From NCBI RefSeq assembly GCF_937616625.2, contig NC_065571.1, positions 12,278,501 to 12,342,500 of the forward strand: a stretch of 64,000 bases of DNA, read 5' to 3'. The notes below the pieces were generated by a model. It saw only the letters and a list, made by a program, of their open reading frames with translations. It ran no database searches and was not told the DNA's origin. Position 1 is the stretch's first letter. The number at the start of each line of letters is the position of its first letter. Positions 11,782 through 22,372 of the stretch are shown here, piece after piece. Origin of the DNA: Mercurialis annua (taxonomy: Eukaryota; Streptophyta; Magnoliopsida; Malpighiales; Euphorbiaceae). The position numbers and the translations under genes are program-made.

Positions 11782-12367
11782 TAATTTTTAAAGAAATAGG
11801 TAGATTAGGTGTTATAGATGTAAAATTTGGTGTTAATTTAATGAAAGATTGAAAGAAATTGATTGGTAATGGAATTTTTTTTCTCTTATGGTTTTCGAAA
11901 GAAAGGGGTAAATTTTAAGCGACAGTGAAGAGAAAATGACGTTCTTTTCTTCAAGCACATTTTTCTTAAACGACGTTCTTTTCTTGAAGCACATTTTTCA
12001 ATAATGAAGAGTAATTTTTTAATGGACCCTTTAAATTTAAAAAGTATAGCTATTTTTACTGTTTAAATTATTAATGTTTAACATTCAAAAAAATAAATAA
12101 TTGAGACAAAAATGTTAAGAGATAAGATATTTATAGTATTTTTCTTTAAATTTGAATAGTCAAATTAAATATTTATTTTATTTTTAAAAAATAGAGAGTC
12201 TATCAAAGCATTAATTTACACTTATACTTTTAATAATATATAGTTCAAATGTATGAAAAATCCATTATAAATGTTCTTAAAGAGTGAAGTTTAAAATTAA
12301 ATATTTAAAAATATTTTAACTTTTGACTAGAGTTTGACTTTTTTAATTTTGATTAAGACCCTAGAAT
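11782..12367. other. AT-rich intergenic DNA
   Basis: A short direct repeat (CGACGTTCTTTTCTT, followed by GAAGCACATTTTTC-like sequence) lies near 11938-12000. There is no gene or transposon end. Confidence 0.5.
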
Positions 12368-12735
12368 CGGGTAATTGATTCTAGGGGTTACTGTACTTTT
12401 CAAAAATTGCAAAATGCTGACCGAACTTCAAAACATAACAAAATGGTTACTAAACTTTCAAATATGTGATTTTGGAAGGTTTTTAAGTGTTTTACGGTCA
12501 AATTATACATATATAGTAATCAAATTTTGATTATTTATGATAAATAATACCTTATATTTCATATATACATACAATCAACAAAAAATCGACTCGAAATATT
12601 TTTCTTCGGTGATAAAAAATTCTTCAATCTTAACATAATCAAATAGTACAGTAACTAAAATGTTATGTTTTGAAGTTCGGTCACCATTTGCAATTTTTGA
12701 AAAGTACAGTGATCTTCAAAATCAATTATCTTTTA
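12368..12735. mobile_element. Long-TIR foldback element
   Basis: The arms GTACTTTTCAAAAATTGCAA (about 12390) and its complement (about 12690) sit inside longer imperfect TIRs that include GACCGAACTTCAAAACATAAC. The interior is non-coding. I could not confirm a target duplication, so the ends are approximate. Confidence 0.6.
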
Positions 12736-13308
12736 GTTATAGATGGAAGAGTTAAAACTTATAAACTATCGTCATTTCATTCTTAGTGAGAACTCTAAGG
12801 TCTTTATAATTGCAAGAAATTTTTTTATAAGTAATTATCGGATCTTGTTTGTAGTTGGTGATTTTATAGTTATTGTTATTTTGGTTGGGGCTTTATATCA
12901 TTTTGGCTTGGTGGTATCTATTGTAATAAAAGTTTTGGCGCTTCAAACATCAATAAGTATTACTCATAGGATGTGATGATCTAATGTTTTAATAAAGTAG
13001 TCATATTTTAATAAATACTAGCAATTTCTTTTCAATTACTGACAGAGATAATGCCGAACCAAAAAAAGAAGACATCGTTTAATCTAATTTTTCAGTTTTT
13101 GGAAATTAGATTTAAATATATGTTTGTAAATGTAATTGGGTAACCCATTTGATGGTTATAAAAATCCTTGTTGTTGATTGTCTTTACAGTACTCATGCTC
13201 ACTCAAAATTGTTGAGGAGCAATTGATCAATGTATTTTTCACTTTTTATTTAATGAAAATTTAGCCTCTACAAAAAAATAAAATGAAATATGGATGGATT
13301 AATTAGAT
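12736..13308. other. Intergenic DNA
   Basis: A short hydrophobic open frame at 12743-12976 has no recognisable family and no supporting context. Nothing else was seen. Confidence 0.45.
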
Positions 13309-13600
13309 ACAAAATCACAAACTTTACACGAATTTTTAAAAATAATTCGACTTTTAAACGTGTCAATTTGGGGCATCACCTTTCATTTCTTTTCAAAAAC
13401 AACATGGGCACATTTTTAGGTAAAATTTCGCTGACTTGGATACCCGATATATCTGCCACGTGTCCTGCCACATCAGCAAAAACGCCACTAAAAATTGCGG
13501 ATGTTGTTTTTGAAAAAAAAAACGAAAGGTAGTGCCCTGAATTGACACGTTTTAAAAGCCGAATTATTTTTGAAAATTCGGATAAAAATGGTGATTTTAT
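13309..13600. mobile_element. Long-TIR foldback element
   Basis: The left arm (AAAATCACAAACTTTACACG onward) pairs with a right arm ending CGGATAAAAATGGTGATTTT. The arms are about 110 bp and include AATAATTCG and ACGTGTCAATT. The spacer holds ACGTGTCCTGCC. The next element abuts it on the right. Confidence 0.65.
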
Positions 13601-13603
13601 ATA

Positions 13604-13953
13604 GGCCAAATGTCGTAAAAAGGCCAAACCTTTCATAAAAGTTTCACAAAAGTCCTGACCTTTCAATTTTGTCAATTTTGGCCAAAAACATATTATTTGA
13701 TTTCAATTGTGGCCAACTCTCAATTTGATTTCAATTTTGCCTATGTGACGCCTACGTGGCATGCACATATATTGAAAGGTCAGGATTTTTGTGAAACCAA
13801 ATAATTCATTTTTGGCCAAAATCGACAAAATTGAAAGGTCAGGATTTTTGTGAAATCAAATAATCAGTTTTTGGATAAAATCGACAAAATTGAAAGGTCA
13901 GGACTTTTGTGAAACTTCAAGTGAAAGATTTGACCTTTTTACGACATTTGACC
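13604..13953. mobile_element. Long-TIR foldback element (9-bp TSD, one mismatch)
   Basis: The ends GGCCAAATGTCGTAAAAAGG and its near complement at 13934-13953 begin arms of about 85 bp. The flanks are TTTTATATA (13595-13603) and TTTTTTATA (13954-13962). The right half carries three direct copies of GAAAGGTCAGGA(T/C)TTTTGTG. It belongs to the same family as the element at 22130-22372. Confidence 0.7.
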
Positions 13954-14591
13954 TTTTTTATATAATTAACTCAACATAGATATGTAATTGCGAGCTCAAA
14001 TTCATCTATTTGCATAAAATCAACACACCCTCTAGCCATTTATACAATGGGGAGTTCAATTTCATCGAAAGCTCTTTTGGAGCATTTAAGATAGTAATCG
14101 GATTAAAAGGAACAATCGAAGATGAAGTAATTTCTTTTGATTATGCAAACATCTGGAATTTCGATGCTATCTTTGCTCATCTTACTTGACAAGATGGATA
14201 CCCTTTTCTTCATAATTGAGCAAACTTTTGACAAACATATAAAAATTAGGCATCTTAACATATTATTTTTTCCATCTTTAGATCATAAATAATTAGGTTC
14301 AATGTTTTCTACATTACAATTTATCCAATTATGTCATCTTTGTTTTCTCTCATAATTCTTTGATACCAAACAAGTTTAAACGATAAGTCCCAAAAATTAT
14401 GCCACAAGATAGGCCTAATTTCTTCATATTTTTTACAGATGTTTTTTTTTTGTTAATTAAAAGAGAAATATATTAACTCACAAAAGCCGAAGCGATATTT
14501 TCGGTAATATAAAGCCATACATAATTAGGAACATCCTCCATAAATAGGGCTAAAAACAATTTGTGTTTAATAAATTACAATATTTGCATAC
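13954..14591. other. Intergenic DNA
   Basis: No gene, RNA or transposon end was recognised. Confidence 0.5.
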
Positions 14592-14991
14592 GGATATTTA
14601 ACTCCCTGAATCATTAGATTTACCTTAAGTTATAAAAATGATCATTAAACTTCATTTTATTAAAAAATGGTCATTGAAATAAATCTTTTGTTATAAAGGG
14701 GTGCCACCTATATAAAACGTACTGTTTTCACGATAAAGTTATTACAAAAATAACACTAAATTTTTTATAAATTACAAAAAAAATATAAAATTATACTTTT
14801 TGTTATAAAAAAGTTACTGAAATATGTCATTTTTAATAATTTTGTTTTATCATGTAAGCACAATGTTTTTTATTTGAGTCACAACCTTTTGTAATAAAAG
14901 GTTTAGTTTAATGATTATTTTATAACAAAATAAAGTTTGGTAATTATTTTGTAATTTAAAATAACCTAGTGATCGACAAAACTTGATATCC
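14592..14991. mobile_element. Diverged foldback element, relative of 56463-56867
   Basis: The left end GGATATTTAACTCCCTGAATC and right end GTGATCGACAAAACTTGATA match, with substitutions, the ends of the younger copy inside the Copia element at 56463. Internal words such as AAAGGGGTGCCACC and TATATAAAACGTAC also match that copy. The flanks ATTTGCATAC and ATTTTTATAC are a decayed 10-bp duplication. Confidence 0.7.
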
Positions 14992-15135
14992 ATTTTTATA
15001 CTTTTACAGAACGGTTACATTTTCTGTAATCAAATTTTATTTTTAGCAAGAAGAACATGTTATTTAATGAATGCAAGCAAAAAATACTTTCATGACTGGT
15101 GAAATTATGCGTGCCTTTTGCCATGTCATCCAAAA

Positions 15136-15304
15136 ATGGTAAGCGACTTAATATCACTTAAACAAGGTTTCAGGTTCGAGTCTTATGAATGTAGAAAATT
15201 TTCATTGACAGACTCACTCACCATGTCAGGTGCACGATGTGGGTCAGATCCAGATTAATCAGTGTGAAATTCTGGAAATCGGATGGCAACAAAAAAAAAA
15301 ATTG
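15136..15304 (+). mobile_element. tRNA-derived SINE with 28-bp target duplications
   Basis: A 169-bp body lies between two perfect 28-bp direct repeats (15108-15135 and 15305-15332, beginning TGCGTGCCTTTTGCC). Near its 5' end it has TGGTAAGCGACTT, similar to an RNA polymerase III A box, and about 30 nt later GGTTCGAGTCT, a good B box. It ends in an A-rich tail followed by TTG. These are the hallmarks of a plant tRNA-type SINE, copied by LINE machinery. The perfect duplications suggest a fairly young insertion. Confidence 0.88.
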
Positions 15305-15332
15305 TGCGTGCCTTTTGCCATGTCATCCAAAA

Positions 15333-15784
15333 GTTAAAATATGATAAATATTATCTTCATTGTCCAAATAAATTTAAATTCACCGGATATCATTTACTTA
15401 AATGATTGATTATGACATTCGTGTCACATTATTCTTTCAAGAAGCTAATGAGATGTTTAACATTATATTTTTTTTTAATTTTATCATTAAATATCATAGT
15501 ACTGTAAATATTTTATTGATCTGCTGCATGTGGTGTAATTGTTGTATTAAATAATTATTCTTACTTATGTGCCATTGTTGGTAAAATTATAGCTACGTCG
15601 CCAAAATTTAAGACTTGAAGCTCGGTATTATGTAAAATACCTATAATTTGATAACCGTAAATGTTTTTAACCCTCCATTAAACATTTTTTAACAAATATT
15701 TATGCGTGATCTTATTCGTGTCTCAGCGGGAGGTGCGTCGGTCCCCTTTCGCCGCCGAATTAGCCCATATAGGCGATTCTTAGC
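15333..15784. other. Intergenic DNA next to the gag cassette
   Basis: AT-rich until about 15700, then the composition becomes balanced. A short word, GAATTAGCCCATATA (15757-15771), also occurs in the inverted-repeat arm near 18340, suggesting rearranged retrotransposon sequence. Confidence 0.45.
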
Positions 15785-15870
15785 ACAAAAATCGGAACAC
15801 TGAAAGACGATCAGAGATACACTAGATCGGTTACCCGAGAGTTACACTAGATCGGTTACCCGAGAGTTAC
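15785..15870 (+). repeat. Inverted copy of the gag 5' leader
   Basis: The sequence from CAAAAATCGGAACACTGAAAG through GGTTACCCGAGAGTTAC is the reverse complement of the leader just upstream of the gag start codon (about 18025-18088). A 25-bp piece containing ACTAGATCGGTTACCCGAGA is duplicated here but single at the other end. The gag gene is thus bracketed by inverted copies of its own leader. Confidence 0.8.
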
Positions 15871-15988
15871 ACTAGTTCACTAACTTTCGGGAATCTTGTC
15901 TCATCCTTTGCATACGCCGTTTTTGAGTCTTGCTCAAATGAGGTTGTTCCTCTGTTGGCCGAAACATTCTTCTGAACACCGTGACTCC

Positions 15989-18013
15989 TTATTCCCTTTT
16001 GGGTTCATGCTTCTTCCATTCTCTCGTTGGAGCCTTTGGTTTAAATGTCTTAGGATTGGCTCGACACACATTGTGTTCCGCTTTGAAACAGGTCTTGCAT
16101 GAAGGGCATTGGACTTCAGATATTCGCTCAAACACGCTCTTATTGGACGTCTCTTTCTTGAGGCGCGGTTTCCACACCTGTTTCTCTTCTACCCGAAACT
16201 TTGGTTTCTTCGGGTCCCATTTTTCCAACACACGTCCGCTCCCCAATGCTCGCTCGAAATTTGGCCGAATCGTATTAATGGTAATACATTTCGCTTCGGC
16301 CTCCTTTTTGGTTGGAAATAAAAGTTTGCCTTCGGTTATTGCTTTTTGAATCACATTTCGGAAGATAACACAGTTATTTGTGCTATGTCTCCAAGAGTTG
16401 TGATATTTGCGATACTCTTTTCCAACCCTTTGGTCTGCTGGAGGAATTACGTGACCTTCTCCCAGAATTATCTGATCGTCTTTGAGCAAAGCATCAAATA
16501 TTTCATCCGCCTTTGTTAGGTCGAAGGAATAATCTTTCTGAATGGCGGCGCTTTTATTCTTCTTCTGAAATCCTGGCTTTCTCAAAGCCGAGCACTCTTG
16601 TGGTTTTTTCGCTAGGAATTCAGCCATGCAAACATCTTCATCGGACTCGCAATCGCTATCGTCTGTGACGACGGCCACATCGAGTTGATCTCTATAGTAA
16701 GTTCCTTTTGACGAACCTCTCCTCTGTTCTTTCTCCACCAAGAGTCTTTCATAGCTGGTCACTCGATTAGTGAGCTCAAACAAATCTCTGAAACGATGTC
16801 CCTCGAAATGTTCCCTCATTGCGAAGTCCATTCCTTTGATCACCATGGGAACGCAATCCGACTCGGCAATGCTGGTTTGGCAGCGGGTTCTCAAATTGCG
16901 GAACCTTGATATGTATTTTTCCATGGATTCGTTTGGCAGTTGAGAAATGCGAGCTAGATCGGCCAACGTGACATCGGGTGGGGCTCGATAAAACTCTTCA
17001 TGGAATTTCTCCTCGAGATCTTTCCATGTGCCGATCGAACCTGGCGTTAGATGTGAATACCAAGTGAACGCCATTTTTGTTAGTGAACTAGCGAATAGCC
17101 TCAACTTCCAAAAATCATGTGCTCCCGTTTCTCCACATTGCGCGGAAAACCTGGCAATGTGTTCGACTGTCGATTGCCCTTTTTCCTCTCCAGAAAAAAG
17201 ACTAAATTCTGGGACCTTATATCCTCTTGGGAAGGGATATAATTTGTCGATCCAATCAGGGTATTGCTTAACATATGATGGCCGAGGTATCGGCCTGCAA
17301 TCAACGCCCAATCTTTCCAGTTCATCTAAAAGTTGGGCTCGATCATATACTCCATCCTCCCCCTTTGCTGATATGTAGGAAGAGTTTTCCTTCACGGGGT
17401 TCTGCAAATTTATCAGAGGCTCGCTTGCCGCTTCTTTACCAGGTCTCTGTGAAACATGTTCACTTGCGAGACTTGTTTCAATATCGTCTCGTGACAAGAT
17501 CTTCACCGATCCATAATGCATTCCCGATCTAGCCGACGACTGGGTTGGATCAGCCTGTGGATTTTGTGAATTGGCTCGGATCGGCGGTTGAATGAGATCG
17601 ACCCTTCGGTTGGTCGTCTCCGCAATGTGTTGTCCAGTCATGATTTTGGCCATACTTTCTATTGCGTTTGACATGGATTTGACATCTGCTCTGATCTCTC
17701 GCTGCAAGACTGCATGATCGGTCATCATTGTCTTGATCACCGACGCCATTTGATTCATAACTCCGTCGAACATGAGCCGATTTTCTCCAGCAATTTCATT
17801 TCGCATAGAGGTAAAATCGGCATGTGTGAGAGACGGACGACTTGGTGGTAGGTCTCGTGAATAATCGGCCGAATCATCTTCTTGTCTCGAAGAAGGATCT
17901 TTGGCCGAATTTTCAGATACGGTCTCTGGCGAGATCGTAGTTTTTTGAGTGATCGCGGTCGTTTTATCTTTGGCCATTATTTCTTCAATATCTGAATCGT
18001 AATTGCCGATCAA
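15989..18013 (-). CDS. gag: Ty3/gypsy-like Gag polyprotein, intact 674-codon frame
   Basis: Gag proteins form the retrotransposon particle and package its RNA in the cytoplasm. The middle of this protein (about residues 283-380) matches the plant retrotransposon Gag capsid domain, with WKLRLFASSL, AFTWYSHL, W.DLE.KFHEEFY and SMEKYISRFRNLRTRC. Upstream lie an acidic, low-complexity N-terminus and PDWIDKLYPFPRGYKVPEF, typical of long gypsy-type Gags. Near residues 545-565, YRKYHNSWRHSTNNC resembles a zinc-knuckle-like motif with its first Cys replaced. The start Met at 18013 lies about 145 bp downstream of a TATA box (18151-18163). After the stop, a coding-like stretch with TQKRR continues for about 35 codons in the same frame, then ends. 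No protease, RT or integrase is attached, so the element is non-autonomous. Open reading over 2 kb contrasts with the decayed surroundings. Confidence 0.85.
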   Translation of the reverse strand: MIGNYDSDIEEIMAKDKTTAITQKTTISPETVSENSAKDPSSRQEDDSADYSRDLPPSRPSLTHADFTSMRNEIAGENRLMFDGVMNQMASVIKTMMTDHAVLQREIRADVKSMSNAIESMAKIMTGQHIAETTNRRVDLIQPPIRANSQNPQADPTQSSARSGMHYGSVKILSRDDIETSLASEHVSQRPGKEAASEPLINLQNPVKENSSYISAKGEDGVYDRAQLLDELERLGVDCRPIPRPSYVKQYPDWIDKLYPFPRGYKVPEFSLFSGEEKGQSTVEHIARFSAQCGETGAHDFWKLRLFASSLTKMAFTWYSHLTPGSIGTWKDLEEKFHEEFYRAPPDVTLADLARISQLPNESMEKYISRFRNLRTRCQTSIAESDCVPMVIKGMDFAMREHFEGHRFRDLFELTNRVTSYERLLVEKEQRRGSSKGTYYRDQLDVAVVTDDSDCESDEDVCMAEFLAKKPQECSALRKPGFQKKNKSAAIQKDYSFDLTKADEIFDALLKDDQIILGEGHVIPPADQRVGKEYRKYHNSWRHSTNNCVIFRNVIQKAITEGKLLFPTKKEAEAKCITINTIRPNFERALGSGRVLEKWDPKKPKFRVEEKQVWKPRLKKETSNKSVFERISEVQCPSCKTCFKAEHNVCRANPKTFKPKAPTREWKKHEPKRE

Positions 18014-18086
18014 CCGTTTTCTCTCTTGTAACTCTCGGGTAACCGATCTAGTGTATCTCTGATCGTCTTTCAGTGTTCCGATTTTT

Positions 18087-18531
18087 GCACAGGGCTTTGA
18101 AGTTGTATTTGTTTGATTGATTTGAGTTGTGTAGAATACAAACCTAAAGCTAGCTATTTATAGGGGACAAACCCTAAAATAGAAAACCTAGTCTAGTGAG
18201 ATACAATCTCTTATTTAGATAAATACTAAACTAAATAATATAGATAATACCTAAAAATAAGATAATAACTAAAAAAGATAAATATTAAGCTAAGATAAGA
18301 ACAAAATGATAACTGATGGCTTTTGGGCTCAAAACCCGAATTAGCCCATATAAGCTCTTTTTGGGCCAGTGTAAACAATGCCCCCCACGTCTTTTTATCA
18401 GAATGTCAAGAAAGATGAAGAGACATATTTATATCGCATGTCATACGTGATCGGTCGTTTAGACCGAAAAGATTAAGTCTGTCCTTCTAGCCGATTATAA
18501 CAGTACAAATTAAGCGGCCAAATATTCCAAT
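18087..18531 (-). repeat. Left arm of a 445-bp inverted repeat, with promoter for gag
   Basis: This arm is the near-exact reverse complement of 19229-19673, and both arms are 445 bp long. It ends at GCACAGGGC next to the gag leader and contains the TATA box. It also includes the TGTAAACAATG terminus at 18370. Retrotransposon LTR sequence is the likeliest identity. Confidence 0.85.
18151..18163 (-). promoter_or_regulatory. TATA box facing gag
   Basis: On the minus strand the sequence is CCTATAAATAGCTA, followed by a plausible leader. It lies about 145 bp upstream of the gag start codon. The same box, facing the other way, occurs at 19599-19606 in the opposite arm. Confidence 0.6.
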
Positions 18532-19098
18532 TATTGGGTTTAATTGTTGTGAGCATAATCTTGTTGAACGATCAGCCAAACAAGAGTGTTTTGTGTAAAG
18601 ATCGACATCTTTAATTAAGATTGTTGTGAGCATAATCTTGTTGATCGATCGGCGGCCGATCATTGGTTGTTCACACTTGTGATAAAAAGCAATGATCGGC
18701 CAAATAAGAGTGTTTTGTGCAAAGATCGACATCTTTAATTAAGATTGTTGTGAGTATAATCTTGTCGATCGATCGGCGGCCGATCATTGGTTGTTCACAC
18801 TTGTGATAAAACGCAATGATCGGCCAAACAAGAGTGTTTCGTGCAAAGATCGACATCTTTACTTAAGATTGATGTGAGCAAAATCTTGTTACTAGCTGTT
18901 TTGAACAAGAAAATTAAACAAACTTCGGCAAAATATGTCGATCAAAAAAGCAAAAATAGATGTTTATGCCGATCCACATGCCATAAAATAAGCCCAAACA
19001 TGCCGATCTCGTCGAGAAATAAAAATGTCTCACTAAAAATTACGTCTCTTCATCTTACTTGACATTCAGCTAAAAAGACGTGGGGGGCATTGTTTACA
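18370..19098. mobile_element. 729-bp unit with TGTAAACAATG...CATTGTTTACA ends
   Basis: The two ends are inverted over about 55 bp (TGTAAACAATGCCCCCC inward). The 4 bp outside each end is CCAG. It could be a complete solo LTR with unusually long inverted ends, or a TIR element inserted in a larger LTR. Inside are 124-bp tandem repeats. There is no coding sequence. Confidence 0.5.
18545..18868. repeat. Tandem repeats, 124-bp period
   Basis: Copies begin with GTTGTGAG at 18623 and 18747. A shortened copy precedes them (from about 18547) and the start of another follows (about 18868). Each unit contains CGATCGGCGGCCGATCATTG, itself nearly palindromic. Repeats like this are common in the U3 part of LTRs. 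Confidence 0.85.
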
Positions 19099-19228
19099 CC
19101 AGCCCAAAAATAGACTTTAAGACGATGGGCTGTCAGTTAGAATGGAGCATAGCGGGCTGAATTGGGATTGGGCCCATAATAGCCATTTTTATTATTGTTT
19201 TTTTTTTTTTTTTTGAAATTTTTGTTTG

Positions 19229-19673
19229 ATTGGAATATTTGGCCGCTTAATTTGTATTGTTATAATCGGCTAGAAGGACAGACTTAATCTTTTCGGTCTA
19301 AACGACCGATCACGTATGACATGCGATATAAATACGTCTCTTCATCTTTCTTGACATTCTGATAAAAAGACGTGGGGGGCATTGTTTACACTGGCCCAAA
19401 AAGAGTTTATATGGGCTAATTCGGGTTTTGAGCCCAAAAGCCATCAGTTATCATTTTGTTCTTATCTTAGCTTAATATTTATCTTTTTTAGTTATTATCT
19501 TATTTTTAGGTATTATCTATATTATTTAGTTTAGTATTTATCTAAATAAGAGATTGTATCTCACTAGACTAGATTTTCTATTTTAGGGTTTGTCCCCTAT
19601 AAATAGCTAGCTTTAGGTTTGTATACTACACAACTCAAATCAATCAAACAAATACAACTTCAAAGCCCTGTGC
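19229..19673 (+). repeat. Right arm of the 445-bp inverted repeat
   Basis: Mirror image of 18087-18531. It carries the TATA box CCTATAAATAGCTAG at 19597-19611 facing right, and ends at GCCCTGTGC. Beyond it the sequence differs from the gag leader, so no gag lies on this side. Confidence 0.85.
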
Positions 19674-20422
19674 TTTTCTATCCTCAACCCCCGCGGTTGT
19701 TAACTTAGGAGTAGGAGTAGTTCAAACAATAATCTCGCCTGGGTTTCTTAACCTCCAGATTAATGTTTTAATTTAGATAAATCAAACCCTGTTCAACTTT
19801 TCGGACCGAACCGGTTAAAGCATCGATCCACACAGTACCCATCTATAAATTCAAAGATTCGAGTTTGGAAATATTTTCATGCGAACAATATGTTATCTCA
19901 AACTTGATACATTTGTTTAGTCATCAGTTTGGTACATTACACCAAATTCTGCAACTAAAATCTAAACTTTCATAAGGCTTGATTAAAAGCACGTGCAAAA
20001 ACCTTAGCCCTACCTCAATTCTCATCATCAATTACATGTCTATCTATTTAGTTTACTGTATTGCATCATTTTCTCACAAACTATTACGTTTCTTACATGT
20101 AAGCTTTTAAAAAATTGGATAAAGTATCTTGAATATCAAGATTCTTCAATGATCTGCTTCACACTTTACTAATTAGCTTTAATTCAACAGATGCTACTAG
20201 TTTACAGCTTTTACTTTTTTCTTAATCTGCCATTAAACATTGGGCGAAATTAAGTGGATATTTAGTTTAACAAATCTGGTGATGAGGACTCACTCTTCCG
20301 ATCCGAACTCCACGATCACTATCAAATTCCGAGATATGGACCTCCCACAAACCTACATATCTAACAATTATGTGCTATAATGGCTAACAGTCCATTTCCA
20401 ATCACCCAATTTATCAGACAAG
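19674..20422. other. Unique DNA right of the inverted repeat
   Basis: This stretch is richer in GC than its surroundings up to about 19820 and lies downstream of the rightward TATA box, so it could be retrotransposon leader. No protein family was recognised. Confidence 0.4.
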
Positions 20423-20755
20423 CACTATAAGAAATACTGAAATTAGCAGCAAATATATTTACTGCTAATAGTGCTAAAATTGTTACTATTAATATATAGT
20501 AATAAAAAATATTGTAGCATGTTAGGGATCTATCCGGCTCGAGTGAGAATTAGTCTGAATGTGAAAGGTTTAAAAGTACCGTCTCACAGTTGGGACTCGT
20601 TTAGAACACCTCATGTACCATGTACTAAAAAAAATGTTGTTATAACTTAACTAATGGCAGCAACTTTTGAAATTATTGCTGTAAAATGCCGTTTAGCAGC
20701 AACAAAAAAATTAGCTGCAAAATTATTATTACCAAATAAAGAATTTCTTGCAATG
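20423..20755. mobile_element. CACTA-type miniature element, diverged
   Basis: The left end CACTATAAGAAAT and right end ATTTCTTGCAATG are decayed CACTA termini. Subterminal words built on AGCAGCAA and TTGCTGCTAA occur in both orientations. About 110 bp of unrelated, GC-richer sequence sits in the centre (20518-20635). No transposase. Confidence 0.65.
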
Positions 20756-20995
20756 AGGGCGTAGCAAGAGTTTGAACATCTGGCCGCGGCGCCCGAATAG
20801 CTTAGATGTAGACCACTAAATCAAACTCGTGCGCCTAGTCTAGCAAATTCTATTAGCAGTCTGCATAAAAAATAATAATTAAGAAATAGTTTTTGTTTCT
20901 AGACCTACCTCTTAATTGGTGTTTGGTGAGATTTTAAACATTTTTTACTTTACTTTCTCTGTCTACCGTAGATTCTATCAGCTCCATTTTATTAA

Positions 20996-21514
20996 GGGTT
21001 TTACTACGCTCCTCTAAATTATCTCCTAGCCCTTTTAATCAAAACATAATAATTTTTCTTCTAAACCTCATTCGAATACTGAAACTAAAATGGTTGATTA
21101 TGATTCCAATTTATCGAATAACGAGTATCTAAATTCCGAAAAAATACCCGCGATATTTTGCGTTTAATTTTTTTCGAATTGTTTCTCATGGAGACATTTT
21201 TAGGATCTGTCTCTCCCTAAGGGGAGATATTTCCGTATTTCGAACTGAAGGAAAGACAGATCCTATAAACGCCTCTATGAAAAAAATCGAAAAAAATTAA
21301 AAATTTAAACGAAAACTTATCAGGGGATTTTCGCCTCTTTTTCGGTTAGATTCCTATATTGTCACTCGAAATTTTTGTTATTTGTTTTTCGTGTTATTAG
21401 AATGTGAATTGAGAGGACTTAAATATGAATCTTGGAATTAGGATAAGGTAAAAGGATATTTAAGTAAAATAGAGGCCGGTACCTAGTAATTTAGGGGGCA
21501 GTTTTAGTATTCCA
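20996..21514. mobile_element. Long foldback element, 9-bp TSD (one mismatch)
   Basis: The ends GGGTTTTACTAC and TTTTAGTATTCCA begin imperfect arms that meet near 21215-21245, where GGATCTGTCTCTCC faces GAAAGACAGATCC. The flanks are TTTTATTAA (20987-20995) and CTTTATTAA (21515-21523). At 519 bp with almost no spacer, it would form one long hairpin. Confidence 0.65.
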
Positions 21515-21813
21515 CTTTATTAATTATATATTAATATTTAGGAGCACAGGTATTACCATTTATTTTCTTATTTGCATAATTATTGCCCGTTTGGTTCCGG
21601 ATATAGACTTCTTTCTGTAGATATATTCTTCTAGTAGTGTTTTGTGAATTTGATAATTTTTTAAAAAAAATTAGTTATTTAAAGTTTTCTTAATTTTAAA
21701 AAGTAAGAGAAATCAAAAATTAAGAAAACTAAGTTTTGAAAGATTAATAAAAATAGAAAAAATACAACTCGGTTGATTAAATTATTAAATATCATAAAAA
21801 TATAATTTATATG

Positions 21814-22033
21814 TATGTCAAAAATGAATTTAAGGACTCAACTAAATTTTATTTTATTAAATTAATCATGTAATATAGCCAATAACATAGTCAGAAATTA
21901 AAATTAAAAGGGATAAAAAAAAATTCTTTCATAAAATAGATAAAAATTAGAATTTATTAGAATTAAGAGGTTAATATATAATATTTAATAACATGAAAAA
22001 TTAAACTTGATTTTATTTCAAATTTCTAAAAGA
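21814..22033. repeat. Copy 1 of a 220-bp direct repeat
   Basis: This segment starts TATGTCAAAAATGAATTTAA and returns, diverged, at 22474-22693. Words such as ATATAGCCA.TAA and TTTCATAAAATAGAT match in order. Its identity is unknown; it may be LTR-like or an ancient duplication. Confidence 0.6.
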
Positions 22034-22129
22034 AAAATCGAGGGGATAAATGCCCCCCCTATCCATTATGTGACTATGCCATTAAACATAGGTGAGTAAA
22101 AAATATGAACCAAAAAATTAAAATGTTAA

Positions 22130-22372
22130 GGTCAAAGAATTAAAAAAAGTTCAATTTTTTCATGAAAATTTTACAAAAATCTATTTTTTTTAATTGTATT
22201 CGATTTTTTCTGCAACGCAAGATTTCGTTCTTCAATTATATCCAACTATACAATTGTAGTTTGACATTATTAAAACGAAATCATTTATTGCAGGACAAAT
22301 TGGATAAAATTGAAAGATTTAAGTTTTTGTAAAATTTTCTTCAAAGAGTTGGCCTTTTTTCGTCATTTGGCC
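22130..22372. mobile_element. Foldback element, perfect 9-bp TSD
   Basis: The ends GGTCAAAGAATTAAAAAAAG and CTTTTTTCGTCATTTGGCC flank arms related to the 13604-13953 element. Perfect AAATGTTAA duplications lie at 22121-22129 and 22373-22381. 243 bp, non-coding. Confidence 0.75.

Noticed and set aside
12743..12976. 77-codon hydrophobic open frame that could be a small membrane protein
   Set aside because: No promoter context, no conserved family, and AT-rich DNA gives such frames by chance.
15981..16349. Plus-strand 122-codon open frame
   Set aside because: Antisense to the gag gene C-terminus.
20760..20850. tRNA- or SINE-like signal (GAGTTTGAAC on the plus strand)
   Set aside because: The reverse strand gives GTTCAAACTC, but no proper A box, cloverleaf or target duplication was found.
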